A stretch of 64,000 bases of DNA, taken from contig CAJTSD010000012.1 in NCBI GenBank assembly GCA_910578795.1, forward strand, positions 1 to 64,000, given 5' to 3'. Source of the stretch: an uncultured Lachnospiraceae bacterium. Lineage in GTDB: Bacteria; Bacillota; Clostridia; Lachnospirales; Lachnospiraceae. A program made the position numbers and the translations under genes. Position 1 is the first letter of the stretch; every line of letters starts with the position of its first letter. Below the pieces are notes generated by a model. That model worked only from the letters and a program-made list of their open reading frames with translations. It was not told the DNA's origin and ran no database searches. Positions 48,201 through 55,290 of this stretch are shown in pieces.

Positions 48201-51200
48201 ACTGTGTAGATGCCGTTTTTGGACGCGGTGATTGTCCCTGTGGCATTGACGCTTTGGTTGGTGAGCATTTTATCATCTGCGTAGACCGTGCAGCCTCCTG
48301 CCCCTGTGGCTGTCAGCTTCCATGTGAGTGTCACGTCCTGATTTGTCCAGTTCGTATCCGGTACAGTCAGCGTTATCTGCGGCTGGCTTGCAGACGCAGG
48401 TTCTTTGATCACGGTGTAGCCTTCGGAGGTTTCTGCAGTGCTGTTGCCTGCCGCATCTGTCACTTTTACATGGAGATATATTTTTGTCCTCGCGGTCTGT
48501 GTTGCCGTGTAGGTAAATGCATACTTTCCGTCGGCTGTTTTGCTGCTGTCGTCCGCGGTCTGCCATCCGTTTGCAGGCGCGGTCCGGCTTGTGGTAAACG
48601 CGTATTGCACTGTTTTGATACCGGAGAGGGCATCCTGTGCCATCGCCGCCATTGTGAGTTTGTTGTAGATGGCGTCGGTGCTGCCTGCTTTGGTCAGCAT
48701 GAGCGTGGGATTGTCCCTGTCTACTTTTTCAATGGTCACGTCCTGCGTGATGACCTCGTCGCCTGCGCTCATTGTGACGGTGCAGACGCCGTTTGTATCA
48801 ACCGAAAATGTGGTGTCGGTATTTTTCAGGCTCTGCGTGCTGCCGTCGGGAAACCTGACGGTAACCGGCGCATCGGCTGGTCTTTTGGTGAGCTTTACTT
48901 CCCTGCTGCGCGCCCAGTTGGTGTTGTCTGCCGCGGCGATAAGCTCGGGCAGCGGCGATGTGGGATTTTCAGGTGTGCCAAAATCAAATTCGTGGTATGC
49001 GTGCGCCACGGCGCCGTTGTTGTTTCGTTCGCCCATTACATGGAGATACCATTTGCCGCTTGCGCGTCTTGTGCCTGCCCGGTAGCCGCTTTTACATGAG
49101 AACCAGCCGTCTACGGGCATGACGGCGCTATCGCTCCATGCATAGCGCAGAGTATCGGCGTTTGAGGCGGTGATGGTGCCTGATGCCGTTCCGCTGATCA
49201 GTGTCGGATTGGTGACGGAAACGACGGGCGTTTTGGTGTCCACGGTCACTGACGCGCTGCCTGTACCGCCTGATGCTTTTCCTGACGTGTCACACATGTC
49301 CTTGATGTTTGCCGCATTATTGATTTTGGTTACCTTGAGTGTTCCCGTCGCATTGGCGGGCACTGTGCCTTTAAAATAAAGGACATTGGTGTCGGCGCCG
49401 CCTGCGTAGGCAAAGCTGCCCCATGTGGTGTCGATGGACACGCTGCCAAGGTCGCTGTTTTTGCTGTCTACGATTTCATCAAATATGAGGGAGACGGTAA
49501 CGGTATCGCCCGGCTTATAGATGCCGCCTGCCATCGGCGCAACTGCCAAAAGCTGCGGTTCTTTGCTGTCTTTTATTTTTATCCAGTCGTTGTAGGTATC
49601 TACACGCCATTTGTCGGTGGCGCTTCCTGTTGACGCAAACCATACGTTCACCTCGTCGTTTAAGCCGAACACGATATAGTTTCCGTCTATGGCGCCGCTT
49701 CTTGCGGACTGCCCCCAGCCTGAGAGGTTGCTGCGCGCCTCTCCCCCGGGAACGGTGATGTCGGCTGTTTTGCCGTTGTTGATGTCCCATCTTGCGGTGT
49801 ATTTTGCCGCGCCAAAGAGATTGTCGTCGATGTTGATTGCGCCCTTGTGTTCATTGGCGCTGTCAAAGTTGTTCGGTTTGTGGTCGGCTATCCATATGTG
49901 TTCGTAGCCATCGGAGTCTTCCTTGCCTGTGAAGCGCAGTCTGTAGTAATAGCCGTCCGCGGTTGCCTTGATGTAAGCCTTTTCCTTATCGCTGCCTGAT
50001 ATGCTAAAGGTTCTTTGGACGTTGAAGTTTAGCTGTCCGTGCGACTGGTTGTAGCCTCTGTTGTTGCGAAAATAGGGCTGGTGGTCTTTTGTTTTGCTGC
50101 GGTCAGCGACGATATTGTTGTCATTGTTGGTGGGAAAGCTTTGCTGCTTTTCCGAATATATGTTTCTGTTAACGGTGTAGGCGCTTCCTTTTGTCATTGT
50201 CCTTGTCGCCCTTACGGTGTCCCCGAGTGTGCCGCCGCCTGTGACGCGGTAGAGCTCGACCTGATAGGTGCGGTCGGCGTTGGTGTAGGCGGTGGCGGTT
50301 TTGCTGCCGTAGGCAGTGTTTGCCCCGCGCTCTGTTATGCTGATGGTCTTTGCGGTCTCTCCTGCCGCAAAGGTCAGGCTGCTTGCCTGATGCGTGAAGT
50401 GCGTGCCGCCTGCAGCGGATCCGTTTACCGTACGGTAGTATACCTTCTGTGTGCCTTCGGTTCCGTTTGTCCTTGTTACGGTGAAGGTATTTTTTCCGTT
50501 ATTTTGGATGGTAAAGACACCGTACTGTTTTGCACCGATGTTAAAAGCTACGTTGGGGCTGTAGTAGCAGACGTTGTCGGCTTTGACGTAGGCGCGGGCA
50601 TAGTAATGAACCCCTGAGAGGATGTCAGCGGCGGTTACTCTGATGGCGTCGTTTTTCTTTACCGCAGTCACAGCGGATTTGGCACTGCCCTGATTGAGCG
50701 TTACCGTAGGATTTTGCATGGTGCCCCACACAAAACCGCTTTCCGTTATGGTTTTGCCGCCTGTGCCTTCCAGTTTCGAAGAAAGGGTGAAGCTTGTTGA
50801 GGTTCCCTGTCTTGCGGCTGTGGGCTGTGCGATTCTCAGCGTACTTAAGATGTTGATTTGGCAATTTTTTATGGTCTGGTTGCCTGCTTTGTCTTTTGCC
50901 GTTACTTTTACCGTTTCTGTAATCGGGTTTGGAAACGTGTAGATTACCTCGCATTCCTGCGTCATGTTGTCTGTGACGTGCAGCGCCTGCTCAAAGAGCT
51001 TTTTTGCCTGTGCATCATCCATTTCATCCGACACTGTTATCGGCGTGTATTCGATTTTGGGCGGCTCCTTGTCAATGTTTGTCACATTTACGGTGTAAAT
51101 CCTTGATTTCGCTTCTCCATTCTTCTGATAGCTGATTGTGAAATCGTACGCGCCGTTTTGGATGGCTGTCCGTTTTCCGCCGTCCTGTATGGTGATATTT

Positions 51201-53395
51201 GTCACGGAATTGTCCACCGGCTCTGCCTTCACCCGTATCTCTACATTCTGATTTGTAAACACGGCAGGCGTCAGGGTATGGCTGGTCATTAACAAGACAT
51301 CGGCGCCTTCGCCTTGTATGAAATCGAAGCTGACCGTATCTGTCGCCTTAATTTCCTCCGTGTCGGCATTTTTTAAAATACCTGTGATTTTATATCTGCC
51401 TGACGGGGAGTCTAACGGCATGGTAAGCGAAACCGTCTCATCGGTTGACGCTTTTCCGAAACAGGCATCCAGCGCGTCGCCCGTCTCCTCCCGTACCAGG
51501 GTATATTCTGTTGCATATTCTGTTGTCCCTGTCTGCTTAATGGTCACCAGGGCGTCTACTGTTGTTTTGTTTCCATTATTAATGGCGTTCTGCAGTTTAA
51601 TCGAAAATTCCTCAATCGCATTGTCCTTTGTTCCGCCGTCCAAAATGAGCTGCATCCAGTCCACTTTCACTGACCAGCCGGATGCAATTGTTACGGAAAT
51701 TACATTTTTTCCTTTTTTTAATTTTTCCAGCGGTATTTCCAGTATGGTTGTGTTCCATGTATTGTTTGTGCCGGAAAGATAGCCGATTGTCTCTGCATTA
51801 TATGACTCATACCACTGATTTTTGCAATCCATCGGCAGAAAAATATCATCATTGAGATATACATAATCTGTCTCACCATAGTCCTCATCCACATCATTTG
51901 CCTTGATTGCCAAATACGCACTCTGCGTGGGCAGCTCGTCCAGTGTAAAGGAAAGTTCAATTGGCGCATGCGCTTTATGTCCAGACATATAACTGTCTAT
52001 ATCGCCATCCGCTGTCCCGGTGTGGGAGTTGTTCTCGTTATCGTCCGTAATCATGAGCGTCCGTGGGTGCGTCACTGCGGCTCTTGCCTTGCTGTATGCC
52101 TTAGGCTGCACAGTCGGTTCTACGCCATAGTCCTCTACCAAGTCCTCCAGTGTGAGCGGATCCGGCGTTTCGTCCTGATTTATCAGGTCCCGGGCAGAGT
52201 GCGGATAGTGATACGGGCAGTCGAAGTCCATGCAGTCTTTTTTTGTGTCGCGGATGTGCTCTAAGCCCTCTAAACGCGTCAGAAGGGAAGGGAGCTCATT
52301 TTCCGCCGGGTATTTCTGTATGTAAGTGTCCGCGGCTGCTCTCGCCTCCGTCAGCATGGGTTCTTCTATGAGGTCTTTGTTTTCGGTGATTGTCTGAGTG
52401 GTTTTGTTGTAGGTCAGGTAATCCTCGGGATTCGGGAGGGCGCGCAGGAGCGTGAGCAGGGCTTGGAGCTCCTGCTGCCATGCGGCGTCTTGGGTTACCT
52501 CGACCGTGATTTGGGGCAGGGATACGCCGTCTGCCGTTGTGTAGCCTTTTGGGAGGACGGCAGTAAAGGTGTAGATGCCTTCACGGTCTTTGTCGTATAC
52601 GGGGGCGCTGGTCCATGTGATGTTTTCTATGGTAACGGGCGCACTTTCCCCGTTGGTTTCGGGCGCACTTTCCCCTGTGGGTTGGGGCGCACTTTCCCCG
52701 TTGGCGGTTTGCAGGGTGTTTACCGTTATTTTGTTTTGTGCCTCATATGTGGGCAGGGTAACGGTATGCGTTTCGGTTTTTTCGTCCGATTCCGGCTTTG
52801 GTGTCGGTTCCGGTTCCTGTTTTGTTTCCGGCACGGTTGTTGTATCAGGCTCCTGTTTCGTTTCCGGTACTGTTGTCGGCGGTATCGTGCCCGGCTCCTG
52901 TTTTGTTTCCGGCTCCGTTGCCGTGTCAGGCTCCTGTTTTGTTTCCGGCTCTGTTGCCGTGTCAGGCTCCTGTTTCGTTTCCGGCTCCGTTGTCGGCGGT
53001 ATCGTGTCCGACTCCTGTTTCGTTTCCGGCGGGTCGGATTGTTCTGTATCAGGTTTTGTATCTGATTGTTGTGTATCCGATTGTTCTGTATCTGATTGTT
53101 GTGTATCCGATTGTTCTGTATCTGATTGTTCTATGTATGCCTCAAGTGTGTCAGGCAGTGCCAGCTCTTCCTGTTTGGTTCCGGGCGCGACAGTCTGATT
53201 CTGCACTTCCTTTGGCAATTGTACAAATTCCGTTATCCGCGCAGCGTCTGCATCTGCCGACGCGATGACGGACAATGTTTCCAGTATGTTTGGATAAGTG
53301 GTGCATACTACGCAAAAGCACAGCACTGCTGCCAGTATGCGCATGCGCCTTTTTCTCCTTTTCTTTAACCATGCACGGTATTCTTCTGCATTCAT
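39272..53395 (-). CDS. Giant multi-domain surface protein with Cys-rich membrane anchor (4707 residues)
   Basis: One uninterrupted frame of about 14.1 kb. Order from the N-terminus: basic signal peptide (1-46, LCFCVVCTTYPNI), Gln/Ser/Asp/Thr and Pro-Glu-Thr repeats as a stalk, a helical LLTLLRALPNPEDYL segment, a carbohydrate-binding-like module (DWMQLILDGG), a Calx-beta-like repeat (TVNGSAAGGTHFTHQASSLT), many bacterial Ig-like modules with DxAGN motifs, InlB/Flg_new repeats (GYTFGGWY, GYDFIGWY, GYAFAGWY), four LTGL...IPIxExW modules, two GYTLTA...VKVNG domains, 13-residue tandem repeats, a conserved terminal domain and the anchor CSLCHICPTFLGIC with membrane helix and RRKDERKEKR. It is paralogous to the 2108-residue protein. 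GGAGG lies 9 bases before the ATG at 53395. Confidence 0.88.
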   Translation of the reverse strand: MNAEEYRAWLKKRRKRRMRILAAVLCFCVVCTTYPNILETLSVIASADADAARITEFVQLPKEVQNQTVAPGTKQEELALPDTLEAYIEQSDTEQSDTQQSDTEQSDTQQSDTKPDTEQSDPPETKQESDTIPPTTEPETKQEPDTATEPETKQEPDTATEPETKQEPGTIPPTTVPETKQEPDTTTVPETKQEPEPTPKPESDEKTETHTVTLPTYEAQNKITVNTLQTANGESAPQPTGESAPETNGESAPVTIENITWTSAPVYDKDREGIYTFTAVLPKGYTTADGVSLPQITVEVTQDAAWQQELQALLTLLRALPNPEDYLTYNKTTQTITENKDLIEEPMLTEARAAADTYIQKYPAENELPSLLTRLEGLEHIRDTKKDCMDFDCPYHYPHSARDLINQDETPDPLTLEDLVEDYGVEPTVQPKAYSKARAAVTHPRTLMITDDNENNSHTGTADGDIDSYMSGHKAHAPIELSFTLDELPTQSAYLAIKANDVDEDYGETDYVYLNDDIFLPMDCKNQWYESYNAETIGYLSGTNNTWNTTILEIPLEKLKKGKNVISVTIASGWSVKVDWMQLILDGGTKDNAIEEFSIKLQNAINNGNKTTVDALVTIKQTGTTEYATEYTLVREETGDALDACFGKASTDETVSLTMPLDSPSGRYKITGILKNADTEEIKATDTVSFDFIQGEGADVLLMTSHTLTPAVFTNQNVEIRVKAEPVDNSVTNITIQDGGKRTAIQNGAYDFTISYQKNGEAKSRIYTVNVTNIDKEPPKIEYTPITVSDEMDDAQAKKLFEQALHVTDNMTQECEVIYTFPNPITETVKVTAKDKAGNQTIKNCQINILSTLRIAQPTAARQGTSTSFTLSSKLEGTGGKTITESGFVWGTMQNPTVTLNQGSAKSAVTAVKKNDAIRVTAADILSGVHYYARAYVKADNVCYYSPNVAFNIGAKQYGVFTIQNNGKNTFTVTRTNGTEGTQKVYYRTVNGSAAGGTHFTHQASSLTFAAGETAKTISITERGANTAYGSKTATAYTNADRTYQVELYRVTGGGTLGDTVRATRTMTKGSAYTVNRNIYSEKQQSFPTNNDNNIVADRSKTKDHQPYFRNNRGYNQSHGQLNFNVQRTFSISGSDKEKAYIKATADGYYYRLRFTGKEDSDGYEHIWIADHKPNNFDSANEHKGAINIDDNLFGAAKYTARWDINNGKTADITVPGGEARSNLSGWGQSARSGAIDGNYIVFGLNDEVNVWFASTGSATDKWRVDTYNDWIKIKDSKEPQLLAVAPMAGGIYKPGDTVTVSLIFDEIVDSKNSDLGSVSIDTTWGSFAYAGGADTNVLYFKGTVPANATGTLKVTKINNAANIKDMCDTSGKASGGTGSASVTVDTKTPVVSVTNPTLISGTASGTITASNADTLRYAWSDSAVMPVDGWFSCKSGYRAGTRRASGKWYLHVMGERNNNGAVAHAYHEFDFGTPENPTSPLPELIAAADNTNWARSREVKLTKRPADAPVTVRFPDGSTQSLKNTDTTFSVDTNGVCTVTMSAGDEVITQDVTIEKVDRDNPTLMLTKAGSTDAIYNKLTMAAMAQDALSGIKTVQYAFTTSRTAPANGWQTADDSSKTADGKYAFTYTATQTARTKIYLHVKVTDAAGNSTAETSEGYTVIKEPASASQPQITLTVPDTNWTNQDVTLTWKLTATGAGGCTVYADDKMLTNQSVNATGTITASKNGIYTVSVVDQNGASADATLVVNHIDKEPPTLEDPVLTPSKKWAATRMVVFSIAEDTGTPQYNEKGAAGNSSSGLPMEGDRTKFVYKQDNGNWISVTSGLVGIQNIQKNQTYTFKLTDNAGNATEKIVVIEGIDRTKPEVTATVNATKNASGWYTDTKVPVTLEFTDPANKDEGGVPSGIDTVQYKWVTDTTTKPTTGLTSVPASTVKTGACTANLTQAGTWYLYYKVTDAAGNTKDGYSEEIKKDHYKGGLVSLTGPAQSQAETDGLAMTVKVNYGPSGAELTATGQTAPIGTLAPHNSVSAQSGTASYTTKTIGTNYIYIKPASWGSRYYWTYYVRRITFNSQGGSEVPNQLVWTRQSSTSTSAAVDCALVKPTDPTRTGYTFGGWYTDAACTNGNEFDFDNQTQIRTDTTLYAKWTADEYQVTYTLKSPNGKTSGEYVSQDTGKSKYTYGQIVELPIPTIDDITEKPPAGFLKWRGIVFDGWYVNENCTGRKYTSIGAEATGDKHYWGKWLDIEEPRSINVNYSNILLSNGWWRKASETKRAYRYWRVVDNVEPAKICVQWNNGEWREQPVSSTSDALHIYEEEFLQGINTYRYKAVDAAGHESKIYEGTFQFDSGKPTLGSVTITPEPTQIWVADNSQQSVYTTQKDGTTPVKVFKEPPTISISAADSVSGLWKLTYKKTSMSWRGTTIKEETLEVDLRGQGKSATVPITLEPNWRGTLTEIQCYDLAGNILAIDDIGEIIVDTTPPIVKNFHYNGYDSSSGFSIEEDNYYDKNEVKYVRAFIGDIPNVTSAIGSGVRSYEYTINGVKTGFKTDWSYGITNSNLAVLPVEGNSNQNAQRDHFSGICTVTIRVTDYAGNVTTKSQIIKFAGKEDTPGAGCNYPQDTLTGLSPNTAYAVTVGSKTYAVTTDAQGEIPFVLPTAVTGGAAVDLCGKTISVVKKGNGVQTQDSDAQTLTVSARPPAYSGTVNIEAEVLKDAEDAQINFVIAADGKTWEYKAPGGTWTDVPADGAIKNLPKGNLLLRVKAKAQTTATPDNGNPHGIESTHVITSQAGTITAQFDLNDSTGTPAQNRPADQTGLTYKSKLTEPAAPTRTGYDFIGWYHTGNGYQAGSTADTAWRFTDQENAKANTVGEILGTDKTKYAGNCTKVENGVYYVKLCADWRENVKPNLTASLSDGKNAKDWHNALTITLTYSDNVGVTKLYGKRGSEEYRELTINTNGTTIYTDLEEGSHTYTFKAEDAAGNVTETKLTAKLDTVKPILGEAAFSEGHKSIWDWIIKKDSLFIEIPITETGSGVKQVDYTLTPETGTAVTGTAKILVSGSKKTAQITIAADFKGAISVTAADNAGNISDEKKIGAAGTGLNGVIVESNAPTVTIQADRTTTDEQGGTNSVALSETEYYNTAPRLRVHVEDKEPDTAAVNAGIASVTWQINDEAEYSAGANFDIAQLTEYDFTITALEGRTGDFTVTIRTCDQAGNEGIKIVTVHVKTQAEMPVVGVDYRQELLTGLTAGASYDIQGETVTADAQGNIPIRENWFGTQLQVRRKGDGQTQRDSDSAVQEIAPRPDAPGITVEQDETIRGKHDAQLSGIDATMEYSIDGGATWTAVQDSDLSGGKMTNAHSTIMLFRVKATDSAPHGNAAEIEPNEGRTLTVSFDAQGGSSVSPITDNAWHDTVEKPKEPARAGYAFAGWYQESACTNQWHFADEAAADMLEDDITLYAKWQDDEQPALTAVLTDNSRTNQVEEKQWSQALAIVLTYADNENVTKLSVKQDDGAYVTLGESAAGAISGSAEDGKSADGYPQFRYEYDNIAEGAHTYTFQVQDAAGKTTETTVTARLDTTKPVFGTVSYNEGYQNFLDWIIHKEKLLITVPVTETGSGVAQVTYTLTPTDSNADTIKGTAEVKKAQGSGADYEAVIGIEPTFKGSITIEGADNVGNLADTKTIGTNGGGINGVIVEDNAPLIAVLADRDVTDEAPQPTGIALSQEYYNHAPALTVSVTDQIDDSINGLITGGIASVTWQLGDGAAQNVTGNYETEIVTDVSFTIPAEKIPTGVTVITVTAADHAGNRAVQELTIKVKEALPAPQAAIGYTAETLKGLTADTTYRITVGTDADNSVALTAGEDGTIPIEEDWLGKTLTIVQISGEDAKSDSAAQSIAIPTRPAAPVLGTEQESHPLEKDGKITGLDAGRAYEISEDGGQVWKWRDADVTGAEITGLSGSGSGSDGVYHVRIKAVDNADGNAGGMGNFAGKAAIVTIATGDVIPYPKPDLKIDYRKETLTSLLEDAEYIIEYENNSEPVSSVYTAEEEDTIPIEEEWLDKDHRIIRSGYGIPGMDSEPQNLRIPARPQTPAVAAVDETAPKAQDGRLTGLTAGTVYEISTDDGETWEAKTAGADGELTGLAPARYIVRKAATDTSFASLPSETVKIHGSYAVVLEEGVGYTLTAQAGSASPVKEGGSFGFAFALAEGYQKADSFAVKVNGEKVELAADNTYTITDVTEDKTVTVEGVEKTPVYYTVTLEGGTGYTLTAVSGSASPVKEGESFGFAFALKKGYRKTNSFAVKVNGVTVELTAQDTYTITDIMEDKTVTVEGVKKKSSGGSSGGSGSDGSGSSGSGGSNPATGNPQQPGKPADPVNPLDPLNPTDDNGTGADQKTNPGDDGTGTDQKTKPGDDGTGTDQKTKPGDDGTGTDKTQMTETVNPTDETAETTEASGQEQAVSQDSNAQSTQTVSVTIENGALVQAGGKPVPTGSPAQTEFTTTILKTEKQGAVIVTVVCEDKDYAAGVSDTVAAANAVLTSQQIQQVDNGEIIEIRIDVKDISATIAKQDKETIETALAQYREEYPLLALGRYIDISMFLKTGAGDWDAVTATEKPIDVIIGVPTKLQEDNRAFYVIRVHEGQTVLLTDTDDNPDTITISTDRFSIYAIAYSQAAGAAKSSKCSLCHICPTFLGICWFIWLAVLVIIVTVVLIILFRRKDERKEKR
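40148..40290. repeat. 39-bp coding tandem repeat near the C-terminus of the larger giant gene
   Basis: About 3.5 copies of a 39-bp unit starting TCCGTTCCTGTGCCGTCGTC on the plus strand, nearly identical. They encode GDDGTGTDQKTKP (13 residues) in the wall-spanning stalk. The unit is in frame, so copy number can change without breaking the gene. Confidence 0.9.
52640..53130. repeat. Three families of in-frame tandem repeats in the N-terminal stalk
   Basis: Units are about 27 bp (GESAPxTN, near 52640-52710), about 36 bp (KQEPDTATEPET, near 52800-53010) and about 30 bp (SDTEQSDTQQ, near 53035-53130). All are multiples of three and code for Pro/Glu/Thr/Ser/Gln-rich spacer. Confidence 0.8.
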
Positions 53396-53483
53396 AATGT
53401 TGTACCTCCTCCTGTGACTGCGTTGTGTTGTGTTTTTAATCACGCATGTTATTTTATAGTAATTTAATAATTTATTACTTATC

Positions 53484-53580
53484 ATTTTACGGAAAAAATA
53501 ACCTTTTGCACACCGTCTTGGTACAATTCGTCATTATGAGGGTACAATTTGCAGTTTTGAGTTGAAATTTTCTCTTGACA
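53484..53580 (-). promoter_or_regulatory. LytTR-type regulated promoter of the 4707-residue surface-protein gene
   Basis: Two identical AATTGTACC repeats (53549-53541 and 53528-53520) with a 12-bp spacer, then 30 bp to TAAAAT (53489-53484). No sigma-A -35 box. TGTCAAG (53580-53574) lies 24 bp upstream of the first repeat. Every spacing equals that of the other giant gene's promoter. An alternative -10 (TATAAA) lies nearer the gene. Confidence 0.78.
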
Positions 53581-53664
53581 GACGGATTGATGCATACAAT
53601 CGGGGAACGCTCGTTTGCACGACATAAGAAAAGCACCCGCCATTTCTGACAGATGCCCTCCTAT

Positions 53665-53997
53665 TCAGTATCCCATTTCTGTTTCACTAAGCTGTCTGCG
53701 GATATCCCTGCCGCCGTACATGATGCGGACAATGCTCACTGTGTTTTTGGTTTCATTTGGCAGGTAAAACACAAGATAATTATCGACCGGAAAAAAACGA
53801 AGCCCTTCGCTGTGCCACGGCTCTTCCTCATACAGCCGGAACCGCATCGGCATTTCATCAAGGGCACGGATTTCCTTCATGATCCGCTGCGTCTGTCCCG
53901 CTGCTGTTTCCGGCGCAAGCAGTTCATATGCAATATACTCGTATATATCCCTCAGATCGCGCCTCGCCCCGGCAGTGTACACGATATCCCAGCTCAT
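53665..53997 (-). CDS. RelE/ParE-family toxin
   Basis: This 110-residue type II toxin has the RelE/ParE fold: MSWDIVYTAGARRDLRDIYEYI, a helix with MKEIRALDEMPMRFRLY, then strands LRFFPVDNYLVFYLPN and VSIVRIMYGGRDIRRQL, with conserved Arg/Tyr at the C-terminal strand. RelE members cleave ribosome-bound mRNA and ParE members poison gyrase; sequence does not settle which. It overlaps the antitoxin gene by 4 bp. Confidence 0.9.
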   Translation of the reverse strand: MSWDIVYTAGARRDLRDIYEYIAYELLAPETAAGQTQRIMKEIRALDEMPMRFRLYEEEPWHSEGLRFFPVDNYLVFYLPNETKNTVSIVRIMYGGRDIRRQLSETEMGY

Positions 53998-54299
53998 ATC
54001 CCGTAATCCCGCCGCATTTCTTCTTCCACTGCATCTGCTGAATATACCCTGCCTTCGTGTATATCCTCTAAGCCCTTTCCTATCTCTGCATCAAACTGTT
54101 CTTTTGTAAGGGAGGCGTATACGAGGGGCGCCTTCTTCGGCAGCTTCATCTCAAACGGGATTCCCTGCTGAAGCACAACCTGCCTTAAAAACATACCGAC
54201 TGCATTTGACATCGGTATCCCAAGCTGGTCAAGCACCCGCTCTGCCTGCTCTTTGAGCTCCGGCTCCACACGCGCGAATACATTTGATGTCCTTGCCAT
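53994..54299 (-). CDS. RelB/DinJ-family antitoxin
   Basis: This 101-residue antitoxin has the ribbon-helix-helix N-terminus VFARVEPELKEQAERVLDQL-GIPMSNAVGMFLRQVV of the RelB/DinJ family and a C-terminal toxin-wrapping region ending EEEMRRDYGI. It is the first gene of a two-gene operon and should repress it with the toxin. The palindrome over the -35 is its likely operator. Confidence 0.92.
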   Translation of the reverse strand: MARTSNVFARVEPELKEQAERVLDQLGIPMSNAVGMFLRQVVLQQGIPFEMKLPKKAPLVYASLTKEQFDAEIGKGLEDIHEGRVYSADAVEEEMRRDYGI

Positions 54300-54323
54300 C
54301 TAAACCACATCCTTTCGCTATAT

Positions 54324-54354
54324 AGTATACCGTTTTTGCTTGCGGTATGCAAGC
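54324..54354 (-). promoter_or_regulatory. relBE promoter with overlapping operator
   Basis: TTGCAT (54352-54347), 17 bp, TATACT (54329-54324). A perfect inverted repeat, GCTTGC-5-GCAAGC (54338-54354), covers the -35, the expected place for RelB-type autorepression. Confidence 0.75.
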
Positions 54355-54387
54355 GTTCCGCTTAATTCAATCCACTTTCTTTTCCCT

Positions 54388-54416
54388 GATTAAAATTTGT
54401 TTATAAAATTTTAATC
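54388..54416. promoter_or_regulatory. A/T-rich palindrome upstream of the LytTR regulator
   Basis: GATTAAAATT and AATTTTAATC (10-bp perfect arms) flank 9 bases, 26 bp upstream of the -35 of the LytTR operon. It may be an operator or a weak terminator-like element between the divergent genes. Confidence 0.35.
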
Positions 54417-54441
54417 ATTTACAAATATCATAATTCCGCTT

Positions 54442-54470
54442 TTGCATTTTAAGCAATTTTTTGATATAAT
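54442..54470 (+). promoter_or_regulatory. Promoter of the LytTR regulator-kinase operon
   Basis: TTGCAT (54442-54447), 17 bp, TATAAT (54465-54470). The box pair is close to consensus, which fits basal expression of a sensing pair. No AATTGTACC repeat is seen here, so positive autoregulation is not supported. Confidence 0.7.
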
Positions 54471-54537
54471 TTTAATTAAAGATGCAATGTCTGTATTTTA
54501 TGCTTTCAAAACATATATTCGAAAAGGAGTCAACCCC

Positions 54538-55290
54538 GTGCAAATGAGAATTGCTTTATGTGATGACGAAATATCTTTTCATGAAACGGCTGCCGCGCTT
54601 TTAAAACAATACCGGCAGACAAGACCTTCCGACACGTTTACCCTCACCTTGTTTTCCTCAGGGCAGGAGTTATTGGATTATACCCTGGAGCACGGCGCGT
54701 TTGACATTTACTTACTGGATGTGCTGATGCCCGGACAAAACGGCATTGAGACAGGCGCCGCTCTGCGTGGCAGAAACGACAGGGGAATTATTATTTATCT
54801 GACCTTTTCCCCCGATTTTGCGGTAGAGTCCTACAGTACGGAGGCGCTGCACTATCTGTTGAAGCCCGTGGAACAAGGGCAGTTTTTTGCCGCTATGGAT
54901 AAGGCAATGGCGTATTTTTCCAAGATACAAACAGAAAATATCTCCGTAAAAACCGCAAACGCACTGCGCATACTGCCCGTTTCGGACATTCTCTACGCAG
55001 AGCGCGTGGAACGCTGCGTCTGTTATTATTTAAGCGACAATACCGCCGTAACCGGCATAACGTTTAATGGTACCTTTCAAAACGCCGTCGCACCGCTGCT
55101 TTGCTTTGACTCCATGCTTCCTGTCGGCGCGTCCTTTATCGTAAACCTTTCCCACGTGTCGGAAATCACCAAATCCGCCCTTATCATGCGCGGCGGACGC
55201 CTTGTTCCGGTACCGCGCCGTATCTATGAAGAGGTCAAAGCCAAGTGGATGGATTACTGGTTTCGCCAAGGAGAATGCCATGTTATTTGA
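54538..55290 (+). CDS. LytTR-family response regulator (AgrA/ComE-like)
   Basis: This 250-residue regulator has a receiver domain (about 3-120) with acidic pocket CDDE (8-11), phospho-acceptor Asp61 in YLLDVLMPG, Thr89 and Lys109, and a LytTR DNA-binding domain (about 140-245: ALRILPVSDILYAERVERCV, FIVNLSHVSEITKSALIMRG, LVPVPRRIYEEVK). LytTR proteins bind 9-bp direct repeats spaced by 12 bp, the pattern at both giant genes. The GTG start is chosen for AGGAG 8 bases upstream; a longer frame lacks homology. It overlaps the kinase gene by 11 bp. Confidence 0.93.
   Translation: MQMRIALCDDEISFHETAAALLKQYRQTRPSDTFTLTLFSSGQELLDYTLEHGAFDIYLLDVLMPGQNGIETGAALRGRNDRGIIIYLTFSPDFAVESYSTEALHYLLKPVEQGQFFAAMDKAMAYFSKIQTENISVKTANALRILPVSDILYAERVERCVCYYLSDNTAVTGITFNGTFQNAVAPLLCFDSMLPVGASFIVNLSHVSEITKSALIMRGGRLVPVPRRIYEEVKAKWMDYWFRQGECHVI

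Noticed and set aside
28374..53395. LPxTG sortase anchoring of the giant proteins
   Set aside because: No LPxTG-like motif precedes the C-terminal helix in either protein, and no sortase gene is in the window.
54300..54537. AgrD-like signal peptide gene before the LytTR operon
   Set aside because: No short frame there has an amphipathic leader plus Cys-containing core and acidic tail.
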